Shown: piece after piece, positions 13,211-19,007 of the stretch
Layout of the letters: each line of letters begins with the position of its first letter
How positions within the stretch are numbered: position 1 is the stretch's first letter
DNA from: JAAFHN01 sp031421855
GTDB taxonomy: Bacteria; Pseudomonadota; Gammaproteobacteria; Burkholderiales; Burkholderiaceae_C
Length of the DNA stretch: 19,007 nt
Assembly (NCBI GenBank): GCA_031421855.1
Contig: JANOPN010000012.1
Coordinates: 1-19,007 of the forward strand
Reading direction: 5' to 3'
The notes under the pieces: model-generated
Databases searched by the model: none
Told to the model about the DNA's origin: nothing
The model's input: the letters and a program-made list of their open reading frames with translations, nothing else
Made by a program: the position numbers and the translations under genes

Positions 13211-14989
13211 ATGGACATTTCACGCGCGGAAATCGCCGCAGCTGCCGCAGTCAGCGCAGCGCAGGCCCATGGGCAAGAGCTCAAGGGTGCCGAAATTTTG
13301 GTCAAGTGTTTGCAAGAAGAAGGTGTTCAAGCCATCTGGGGATATCCCGGTGGTGCCGTCTTGCACATCTACGACGCCATTTACCAACAAAAAAGCATCC
13401 AGCACGTGCTCGTCAGGCACGAACAAGCGGCCATTCACGCCGCTGACGGGTTTGCGCGCGCCTCAGGTGAGGTCGGTGTGGCCCTGGTCACGAGCGGCCC
13501 GGGTGCCACCAATGCCATTACCGGCATTGCAACCGCCTACATGGACAGCATCCCCATGGTCATCATCACCGGCCAAGTGCCCGTGCCGGCCATTGGTCTC
13601 GATGCGTTTCAAGAATGCGACACCGTCGGCATCACACGCCCTGTCGTCAAACACAATTTCTTGGTCAAGGACGTGAAAGACTTGGCCTTGACGATGAAAA
13701 AAGCGTTTCACATCGCCAGAACCGGCCGCCCTGGCCCGGTGGTGGTTGATATCCCCAAAGACGTGTCGCTCAAAACCTGCCGCTACGAGTACCCGCGCGA
13801 GATCAACATGCGCAGCTACCAGCCGGTAAAAAAGGGCCACAGTGGGCAAATCCGCAAGGCGTTGCAGCTGTTGCTCGGTGCGAAACGCCCCTACATCTAC
13901 ACCGGCGGCGGCGTGATTTTGGGTGAAGCTTGCAATGAGTTGCGGGCTTTGGTCGATCATTTTGGATTCCCAGTCACCAACACCCTCATGGGTTTGGGCG
14001 CATATCCGTCGAGCGACCCCAAGTTTTTGGGCATGCTGGGCATGCACGGCACCTACGAAGCCAATTTTGCAATGCAAAACTGCGACGTGTTGCTCGCAGT
14101 CGGTGCCCGGTTTGACGACCGCGTCATTGGTAACCCCAAGCATTTTGCGCAGGCCGATCGCAAGATCATCCACATCGACATTGATCCGTCGAGCATCTCC
14201 AAACGCGTCAAGGTTGACGTGCCAATCGTCGGTGACGTCAAAGACGTGCTGACCGATTTGCTTGCGATGGTCAGCGAGGGCGGCCACAAGGCTGATCCAC
14301 AGGGTTTGCAACCTTGGTGGGCGCAAATCGCCGAGTGGCGCACCACAAACTGCTTGAAGTTTGACAGTGGTAATACCGAAGTCATCAAACCACAGAAAGT
14401 CATCCAGACCCTGTGGGACATGACCAAAGATGTGGAGACCTACATCACGTCTGACGTGGGTCAGCACCAAATGTGGGCGGCACAGTACTATGGGTTCGAT
14501 CAACCTCGTCGTTGGATCAATTCGGGCGGCTTGGGCACCATGGGTGTTGGCTTGCCCTACGCCATGGGCATCAAGTTGGCCAAGCCACAAGCCGAGGTCT
14601 ACTGCGTGACGGGCGACGGCTCGGTGCAGATGAACATCCAAGAGTTGTCAACTTGCTTGCAATACAACACGCCGATCAAGATCATCAGCCTGAACAATCG
14701 CTATTTGGGCATGGTTCGCCAGTGGCAAGAGCTCGACTACGAAGGCCGCTACAGCCACAGCTACATGGATGCGCTGCCGGACTTCGTGAAACTTGCCGAA
14801 GCTTATGGCCACGTAGGCTTGTTGATCACGCGTCCACAAGATGTTGAGCCCGCGCTTCGCGAAGCACGCAGGCTCAAAGACCGAACGGTGTTCATGGATT
14901 TTCAGACCGATCCGACTGAGAACGTGTTCCCGATGGTCAAAGCTGGCAAGGGCATCACTGAGATGCTGCTAGGCTCCGAAGATCTTTGA
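13211..14989 (+). CDS. ilvB: Acetolactate synthase, large (catalytic) subunit
   Basis: This ThDP-dependent enzyme condenses two pyruvates to acetolactate, or pyruvate with 2-oxobutyrate, the first common step of valine, leucine and isoleucine synthesis (EC 2.2.1.6). In the 592-residue protein the catalytic Glu is near 71 (R-H-E-Q-A-A-I-H-A-A-D-G), the central domain reads D-T-V-G-I-T-R-P-V-V-K-H, and the ThDP/Mg motif G-D-G-S-V-Q-M-N-I-Q-E-L through N-N-R lies at about 467-495. I chose the ATG at 13211 because GAGGT (13200-13204) is six bases upstream; the ATG at 13205 adjoins it directly and is less likely. The gene could equally be called ilvI. It opens the ilvB-ilvH-ilvC block and is divergent from the sigma factor gene. 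A 392-codon antisense frame over it is a shadow. Confidence 0.97.
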   Translation: MDISRAEIAAAAAVSAAQAHGQELKGAEILVKCLQEEGVQAIWGYPGGAVLHIYDAIYQQKSIQHVLVRHEQAAIHAADGFARASGEVGVALVTSGPGATNAITGIATAYMDSIPMVIITGQVPVPAIGLDAFQECDTVGITRPVVKHNFLVKDVKDLALTMKKAFHIARTGRPGPVVVDIPKDVSLKTCRYEYPREINMRSYQPVKKGHSGQIRKALQLLLGAKRPYIYTGGGVILGEACNELRALVDHFGFPVTNTLMGLGAYPSSDPKFLGMLGMHGTYEANFAMQNCDVLLAVGARFDDRVIGNPKHFAQADRKIIHIDIDPSSISKRVKVDVPIVGDVKDVLTDLLAMVSEGGHKADPQGLQPWWAQIAEWRTTNCLKFDSGNTEVIKPQKVIQTLWDMTKDVETYITSDVGQHQMWAAQYYGFDQPRRWINSGGLGTMGVGLPYAMGIKLAKPQAEVYCVTGDGSVQMNIQELSTCLQYNTPIKIISLNNRYLGMVRQWQELDYEGRYSHSYMDALPDFVKLAEAYGHVGLLITRPQDVEPALREARRLKDRTVFMDFQTDPTENVFPMVKAGKGITEMLLGSEDL

Positions 14990-15043
14990 GCACATCGCTC
15001 ACACCGATCTATTTCCTAAAACCATTCTATTGACTGCCGAGCT

Positions 15044-15061
15044 GCGCGTTTACCGATGCGC
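15044..15061 (+). promoter_or_regulatory. Stem-loop in the ilvB-ilvH gap
   Basis: GCGC at 15044-15047 can pair with GCGC at 15058-15061 around a ten-base loop, followed by a G-rich stretch and the ribosome binding site AGAGGG. The 101-base gap is longer than usual for two subunits of one enzyme, so a translational control element such as the ilvH RNA motif is possible. Confidence 0.3.
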
Positions 15062-15090
15062 GGGGAGGGCGGCGAAAAGAGGGCGTTTGC

Positions 15091-15582
15091 ATGCGACACA
15101 TCATCTCCATATTGATAGAAAACGAACCCGGCGCTTTGAGCCGTGTGGTCGGGCTTTTTTCGGCGCGCGGCTACAACATTGAATCGCTTTCGGTGGCGAC
15201 CACCGAAGACGAGTCTTTGTCGCGCATGACGATTGAAACCGCTGGCTCAGACGAAGTCATTGAGCAAATCACCAAGCATTTGAACCGCTTGGTTGATGTT
15301 GTCAAAGTCGTCGACCTGACCGAGGGCTCATACACCGAGCGCGAGCTGATGCTTGTTAAGGTGCGCGCCGTCGGCAAGGAGCGCGAAGAAATGAAACGCA
15401 TGGCCGACATTTTTCGCGGTCGCGTGATTGACGTAACCGACAAAAGCTACACGATCGAACTCACTGGCGACGTGCATAAAAACGATGCGTTTTTACACGC
15501 GATTGAGCGTGGCGCGATCCTAGAAACCGTGCGGACCGGGCCTTGCGGCATTGGTCGCGGCGAGCGCATCCTGCGCGCCTGA
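15091..15582 (+). CDS. ilvH: Acetolactate synthase, small regulatory subunit
   Basis: The 163-residue protein starts with an ACT domain: M-R-H-I-I-S-I-L-I-E-N-E-P-G-A-L-S-R-V, then G-L-F-S-A-R-G-Y-N-I-E-S-L-S-V. The C-terminal half has the E-L-M-L-V-K-V segment and the ending G-P-C-G-I-G-R-G-E-R. The subunit raises the activity of IlvB and makes it sensitive to valine feedback. N-E-P-G-A-L is the region of the effector site in the E. coli family member. The start is well supported by AGAGGG seven to eight bases upstream. It lies between ilvB and ilvC and is surely part of their operon. Confidence 0.97.
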   Translation: MRHIISILIENEPGALSRVVGLFSARGYNIESLSVATTEDESLSRMTIETAGSDEVIEQITKHLNRLVDVVKVVDLTEGSYTERELMLVKVRAVGKEREEMKRMADIFRGRVIDVTDKSYTIELTGDVHKNDAFLHAIERGAILETVRTGPCGIGRGERILRA

Positions 15583-15628
15583 TTCCGACTCCTGTTTACC
15601 CCCAAAACTGACCCCGAAAGAGAAAATC

Positions 15629-16642
15629 ATGAAAGTGTTCTACGACAAAGATTGCGACCTGAGCCTGATCAAGGGCAAAACGGTTGCCATCATCGGCTAC
15701 GGCAGCCAAGGCCATGCCCACGCTCAAAACTTGAACGACTCGGGCGTCAAGGTGCTGGTTGGCCTGCGCAAAGGCGGTGCCAGCTGGGACAAAGTGGCCA
15801 AAGCGGGCTTGCAAGTGGCTGAAGTGAATGATGCCGTCAAAGCCGCCGATGTCGTCATGATTTTGTTGCCAGACGAAAACATCGCCGCCGTTTACCGCGA
15901 AATCGAGCCACACCTCAAGGCGGGCGCGTCGCTTGCGTTCGCTCACGGCTTCAACGTGCATTACAACCAAGTCGTACCGCGTGCAGATTTGGACGTTTGG
16001 ATGGTCGCGCCCAAAGCGCCTGGCCACACCGTTCGCAACACTTACACCCAAGGTGGTGGCGTGCCGCATTTGGTGGCAGTGCACCAAGACCACACGGGCA
16101 AGGCGCGCGACCTGGCACTCAGCTACGCCATGGCCAACGGTGGTGGCAAAGCTGGCATCATCGAGACCAACTTCAAAGAAGAGACCGAGACCGATTTGTT
16201 TGGTGAGCAAGCTGTGTTGTGCGGCGGCGCGGTAGAGCTCATCAAAATGGGCTACGAGACCTTGACCGAGGCGGGTTACGCACCCGAAATGGCGTATTTC
16301 GAGTGCCTGCACGAGCTCAAACTGATCGTGGATTTGATCTATGAAGGCGGCATTGCCAACATGAATTATTCGATCAGCAACAACGCCGAGTATGGTGAGT
16401 ACGTCACCGGCCCTGAGGTGATCAACGATGAGTCGCGTGCTGCAATGCGCAACGCGCTCAAGCGAATTCAAAACGGCGAATACGCCAAGATGTTTATTTT
16501 GGAAGGCCGCACCGGCTACCCAAGCATGACCGCACGTCGCCGGCAAACGGCTGAGCACAGCATCGAAAAAGTGGGTGAGCAATTGCGCGCCATGATGCCG
16601 TGGATCGCGAAAAACAAGCTGGTTGACCCAACTCGAAACTAA
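15629..16642 (+). CDS. ilvC: Ketol-acid reductoisomerase (class I)
   Basis: The 337-residue length fits the short class I form. The enzyme isomerises and reduces acetolactate or acetohydroxybutyrate with NADPH and Mg2+ (EC 1.1.1.86), the second step of valine and isoleucine synthesis. The Rossmann motif G-Y-G-S-Q-G-H-A-H-A lies at 23-32, the cofactor-deciding loop G-L-R-K-G-G-A-S-W at about 45-53, P-K-A-P-G-H-T-V-R near 130, the metal site D-L-F-G-E-Q at about 189-194, and C-L-H-E-L-K-L-I further on. The Ser in the loop is typical of NADPH use. I chose the ATG at 15629 (M-K-V-F-Y-D-K-D); the frame extends back to 15551 but there overlaps ilvH. AAGAGA lies just upstream. Its stop TAA forms part of the ribosome binding site of the next gene. 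Confidence 0.97.
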   Translation: MKVFYDKDCDLSLIKGKTVAIIGYGSQGHAHAQNLNDSGVKVLVGLRKGGASWDKVAKAGLQVAEVNDAVKAADVVMILLPDENIAAVYREIEPHLKAGASLAFAHGFNVHYNQVVPRADLDVWMVAPKAPGHTVRNTYTQGGGVPHLVAVHQDHTGKARDLALSYAMANGGGKAGIIETNFKEETETDLFGEQAVLCGGAVELIKMGYETLTEAGYAPEMAYFECLHELKLIVDLIYEGGIANMNYSISNNAEYGEYVTGPEVINDESRAAMRNALKRIQNGEYAKMFILEGRTGYPSMTARRRQTAEHSIEKVGEQLRAMMPWIAKNKLVDPTRN

Positions 16643-16651
16643 GGCGCTCAT

Positions 16652-17467
16652 ATGAAAAATCTGATCCGATTTCTATTTTTGCTTCTTGCAACTATCGAAT
16701 ACGGGCATGCTGACGTTGTCACTTGGGCACCAGGCAAGCACCTCGAAGCTTGTACACCATCCCCAAACGGGAGTTCCACCTGCACGGTTATTGTTGACCG
16801 TACCAATTTGTGGGAGACGACACTTGTCGTCGACGCACCGTTGCCGAAGCTCGGCAGACCCAACTGGCTTCAGGTTGCCAGTCAATATCGGCTCTGTGCG
16901 GTGGGGCTGTCGAAAATGGTCGTGTGCGAGGAGCTTGGGTTTCCGGTTCTGCAAGGGCTTACCATTCGTAAAACGCTTTCGTCGAACGGTCAAGCTCGGC
17001 TGCGGCTGGAAACTTCTCTTGAAGGGGCGGCCTTGCGTGCCGTCGATCAAGTGGCGTTGTTGAGACACTTTAGCCGCGAGCTCGCAACGGCCTCACGTGG
17101 TTTGCAAACCAAGCTGAAAGCAAACCGACTCAATCAATACAACCTATCGCATCTGCCCGATGTCCAACCGTTAAATGTGACGGCACGATGCGACACCATC
17201 GATCAGGAATCGGCAAACAGAATCGCTAAGCCTTTTAATCGTACGTCTGTTTGTGGGGACGATGGTGAATGGATTGATTCCGAGTTTGATTGGTTTGGGG
17301 GCGCGGGCGCAGCGGCGACCGGCGGCGACTACGGGTGTCAACGAGGGTGTACCGCCTTGTACGGCGCCGCCACATACAGATGCGGATTCCTTCCTCTACC
17401 CGCGGCGCGTGCAATTTGTTACGGTGCTTCAATGGCGGCCTACAGCGCGTGCCTCGCATCGTGCTGA
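16652..17467 (+). CDS. Unrecognised exported protein with a symmetric six-cysteine C-terminus
   Basis: I do not recognise this 271-residue protein. It begins with a signal peptide (M-K-N-L-I-R-F-L-F-L-L-L-A-T, cleavage probably after G-H-A at about residue 20). The middle holds scattered cysteines and a mixed segment with A-V-D-Q-V-A-L-L-R-H-F-S-R-E-L. After a Gly/Ala-rich linker near 217-226 comes the striking end: the last 43 residues are spaced C-x3-C-x10-C-x11-C-x10-C-x3-C, ending on the final Cys. That symmetry fits a helical hairpin closed by three nested disulphides, the plan of alpha-hairpinin peptides (inference). The protein presumably works in the periplasm or outside the cell. It starts nine bases after ilvC, with a ribosome binding site (TAAGG) overlapping the ilvC stop, so it can be co-transcribed with the ilv genes although it has no visible link to them. 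Confidence 0.82.
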   Translation: MKNLIRFLFLLLATIEYGHADVVTWAPGKHLEACTPSPNGSSTCTVIVDRTNLWETTLVVDAPLPKLGRPNWLQVASQYRLCAVGLSKMVVCEELGFPVLQGLTIRKTLSSNGQARLRLETSLEGAALRAVDQVALLRHFSRELATASRGLQTKLKANRLNQYNLSHLPDVQPLNVTARCDTIDQESANRIAKPFNRTSVCGDDGEWIDSEFDWFGGAGAAATGGDYGCQRGCTALYGAATYRCGFLPLPAARAICYGASMAAYSACLASC

Positions 17468-17477
17468 GGGGTTGAGA

Positions 17478-17711
17478 ATGAGGTTTCAATTCCGGCGAGC
17501 GTTTGACGGTGTTACAACAAATTTCGAATTGATAGGCGTTTACCCTGCTCCGGTAGACTGGGTTGCGAGTCTAAAGATCGACGACGTGCCGTATGAAATT
17601 TTTGGGGTTTCGCCGTTTCAAGCGACACAGCTTGCACTTAGGTTTTTCGAGACATTGGCTGCGGCAAAAGGGTTCGAATGTACAGATAACTTTGTGATCG
17701 GAACCCCTTAG
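17478..17711 (+). CDS. Small unrecognised protein, possibly DUF6968-like
   Basis: This 77-residue protein has no signal peptide or membrane segment. It reads F-R-R-A-F-D-G-V at the start, P-A-P-V-D-W-V-A-S-L-K-I-D-D-V-P-Y-E-I-F-G-V-S in the middle and Q-A-T-Q-L-A-L-R-F-F-E-T-L-A afterwards, which suggests a small alpha/beta fold. The layout D-W, then a strand, then G-V-x-x-x-Q-A-x-x-L-A-L, recalls small DUF6968-type proteins, but I am unsure. GAGGGG lies six bases before the ATG, and the gene starts 10 bases after the six-cysteine protein, so the two probably form a pair. A partner or immunity role is possible but nothing here shows it. Confidence 0.7.
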   Translation: MRFQFRRAFDGVTTNFELIGVYPAPVDWVASLKIDDVPYEIFGVSPFQATQLALRFFETLAAAKGFECTDNFVIGTP

Positions 17712-17712
17712 A

Positions 17713-17734
17713 CACGCTGATTGTCGCCAGCGTG
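17713..17734 (+). terminator. Hairpin after the small gene
   Basis: CACGCTG at 17713-17719 pairs exactly with CAGCGTG at 17728-17734 around an eight-base loop, starting two bases after the stop codon. The following bases contain only a short T run, so termination may be weak. Confidence 0.5.
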
Positions 17735-17765
17735 CGTTGCATTTCTCGGTACAGACATTTCGAGC

Positions 17766-17809
17766 GCGACCGTTAGAATTTGGAAAATCGATCCGTGGGT
17801 CGCTTTTTT
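17766..17809 (+). terminator. Probable Rho-independent terminator of the ilv run
   Basis: GCGACC at 17766-17771 pairs exactly with GGTCGC at 17798-17803, directly followed by six T. A shorter stem, CGATC/GGTCG around CGTG, also ends at the T run. It separates the ilv block and its two passengers from pssA. Confidence 0.5.
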
Positions 17810-17880
17810 ATTGAGGAACCACTGCGCGGTGGCGTAAACTGATTCTGGGAGAGATGTTGCGTTCCTCGTCCGATGAGATT

Positions 17881-17929
17881 GCTATATTTTTTGTAGCATT
17901 GAAGTGAATGAATACGGAGACCAAATGTC
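17881..17929 (+). repeat. 49-bp hairpin element, copy 3, upstream of pssA
   Basis: GCTATATTTTTTGTAGC (17881-17897), an eight-base spacer, then the 24-base block at 17906-17929 beginning GAATGAATACGGAGACCAAA. It contains ATGs at 17908 (in frame with pssA) and 17924 (out of frame, short), the second with GGAGA four to five bases upstream. Confidence 0.75.
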
Positions 17930-17946
17930 GATTTGGCATAAAAATC

Positions 17947-18777
17947 ATGCATGAAGGCGATCCAATCGCGTCAAAGGCTAGTGGCAACGACTCGGTGACG
18001 CCAATGGTCGTCAAGAAGCGGCGCAAGGGTTTGTATATTTTGCCGAACCTGTTCACGCTGGCCGCTCTTTTTGGCGGCTTTTATGCCATCGTGATGGCCA
18101 TGAATGGGCGATTTGATCAAGCGGCGATTGGCGTTTTTTGCGCCATGGTGCTCGACAGCCTAGATGGCCGCGTGGCTCGAATGACCAATACCCAAAGCGC
18201 GTTTGGCGAACAAATGGACTCACTGTCCGACATGGTCAGTTTTGGGGCGGCGCCAGCTTTGATTATTTATGAGTGGGCTTTGAAAGATTTGGGGCGCGCC
18301 GGGTGGATTGCCGCATTCGTTTACTGCGCGTGCGCGGCTTTGCGGTTGGCGCGTTTCAATGTCAACACCGCCGTGGTGGACAAGCGGTTTTTCCAAGGTC
18401 TGCCGTCGCCAGCCGCCGCCGCCTTGGTCATGGGTTGCATTTGGCTTTTGGTCGACATGGGCATCAGCGGCGCCAGCGTCAAATGGTGGATGTTTGCACT
18501 GGCGTTTTATGCGGGGTTGACCATGGTCACCAATGTGCCTTTTTACAGCTTCAAAGATTTAAGTCTCAAACGATCAGTGCCATTTGTGGTGATCGTCGCA
18601 TTGGTCTTGGGCATGGCGATTTTGACCATTCACCCGCCGATTGTGTTGTTTGCAATCTTCATTGCTTACGGCATCAGCGGCTACGTGCTTTACGCTTGGC
18701 GCAAGGTCAAAGGCGAGCACACCAGCGTCATCAGCACCAGCACCGATGAGCCCGACGAGCGTGGGCTGCATCGCTGA
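17947..18777 (+). CDS. pssA: CDP-diacylglycerol-serine O-phosphatidyltransferase
   Basis: The 276-residue inner-membrane enzyme makes phosphatidylserine from CDP-diacylglycerol and serine, the route to phosphatidylethanolamine. The CDP-alcohol phosphotransferase signature is complete at about 73-95: D-G-R-V-A-R, eight residues, G, three residues, D, three residues, D. Several hydrophobic segments follow, with R-L-A-R-F-N-V-N and F-F-Q-G-L-P-S-P-A-A-A typical of the family. The N-terminal region K-K-R-R-K-G-L-Y-I-L-P-N-L-F-T-L matches known homologues. I chose the ATG at 17947; the frame is open to an ATG at 17908 that lies within the hairpin element and would add 13 residues. Neither start has a clear ribosome binding site. 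In related genomes pssA is commonly near the ilv genes. Confidence 0.94.
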   Translation: MHEGDPIASKASGNDSVTPMVVKKRRKGLYILPNLFTLAALFGGFYAIVMAMNGRFDQAAIGVFCAMVLDSLDGRVARMTNTQSAFGEQMDSLSDMVSFGAAPALIIYEWALKDLGRAGWIAAFVYCACAALRLARFNVNTAVVDKRFFQGLPSPAAAALVMGCIWLLVDMGISGASVKWWMFALAFYAGLTMVTNVPFYSFKDLSLKRSVPFVVIVALVLGMAILTIHPPIVLFAIFIAYGISGYVLYAWRKVKGEHTSVISTSTDEPDERGLHR

Positions 18778-18783
18778 GACTGC

Positions 18784-19007
18784 CTAGCCCGAATATTTCA
18801 CCGTGATCGTGTTTTTGCCGCGCTTTGCCAGATGAAACGCGCCCATTCTTCTCAAATCCAATTTGTACGCTGGCAAAAACACTCGACACCCATCGCATCC
18901 CCGCAGCGGGCGCAGCAACACACCGCCTGCCTTGCAGGGGCATTGAGCCCCTGACGCGGCATGCGGCGCGCCGCTGCATCCCGCTGCGGCGCGCGCTGAG
19001 CGTCGTC
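18784..19007 (-). CDS. Possible C-terminal end of an unknown minus-strand gene (weak)
   Basis: One minus-strand frame is open from the window edge to TAG at 18784-18786. The last 30 or so codons look fairly protein-like (F-L-P-A-Y-K-L-D-L-R-R-M-G-A-F-H-L-A-K-R-G-K), but the part nearest the edge is an Ala/Arg/Gly/Cys-rich translation of very GC-rich sequence, as expected by chance. Another minus-strand frame (18731-18979) overlaps the pssA end and looks like a shadow. I see no other gene in the 230 bases after pssA. Confidence 0.25.
   Translation of the reverse strand, partial: RRSARAAAGCSGAPHAASGAQCPCKAGGVLLRPLRGCDGCRVFLPAYKLDLRRMGAFHLAKRGKNTITVKYSG

Noticed and set aside
13463..14641. 392-codon open frame antisense to ilvB, and a similar 351-codon frame antisense to ilvC (15596-16651)
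   Set aside because: Their composition (His, Val, Asp and Gln rich) is typical of shadows of GC-rich genes, and the sense strand encodes complete, well-known enzymes.
1..19007. tRNA, rRNA, CRISPR array, insertion-sequence transposase
   Set aside because: I saw no cloverleaf, no regularly spaced direct repeats and no transposase motif in any frame.

Overview
The window looks like chromosomal DNA of a betaproteobacterium, most likely order Burkholderiales and close to Comamonadaceae. The reasons are the gene block sigma factor - DUF3619 - DUF3106 - RDD protein facing ilvB-ilvH-ilvC and pssA, protein sequences typical of that group (P-II, NadE, LOG, pssA), a moderately GC-rich composition with long antisense open frames, and short palindromic repeats of a kind common in that family. 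The assignment comes from recognition, not from a database search. I found no tRNA, rRNA, CRISPR array, transposase or phage gene.

Layout. (1) 1-2040, minus strand: an exported protein with five cysteine-rich repeats. It runs off the left edge and is split by an apparent one-base frameshift in a GGG run at 1739-1741. (2) 2041-2593: a spacer holding a 100-bp palindromic repeat (second copy at 8720-8819) and one copy of a 49-bp hairpin element. (3) 2594-4781, minus: a lipase-like alpha/beta hydrolase behind a FemAB-like N-acyltransferase. The acyltransferase start codon shares a CATG with the start codon of divergent nadE. (4) 4780-7626, plus: glutamine-dependent NAD synthetase and an orphan PstS-like periplasmic protein. 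(5) 7633-9188: DUF1993 (minus), a GNAT acetyltransferase (plus) and the P-II regulator glnB (plus). (6) 9189-9436: a spacer bounded by a perfect 20-bp inverted repeat. (7) 9437-12884, minus: an apparent operon read as ECF-type sigma factor, DUF3619, DUF3106, RDD membrane protein, dgkA, LOG phosphoribohydrolase, with ATGA stop/start overlaps at two junctions. (8) 12885-16642: a long structured leader, then ilvB, ilvH and ilvC, the first two enzymes of isoleucine/valine synthesis. (9) 16652-17711: two unrecognised genes, one encoding an exported protein with a symmetric six-cysteine C-terminus. (10) 17881-18777: a hairpin element and pssA (phosphatidylserine synthase). The last ~230 bp are very GC-rich, with only a weak minus-strand frame.

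Most genes are housekeeping: NAD, branched-chain amino acids, phospholipid synthesis and recycling (pssA, dgkA), and nitrogen signalling. The unusual material is in three places: the two cysteine-rich exported proteins, the four copies of the 49-bp element (one translated in frame inside the acyltransferase, one overlapping the start of the RDD gene), and the convergent glnB/LOG spacer.
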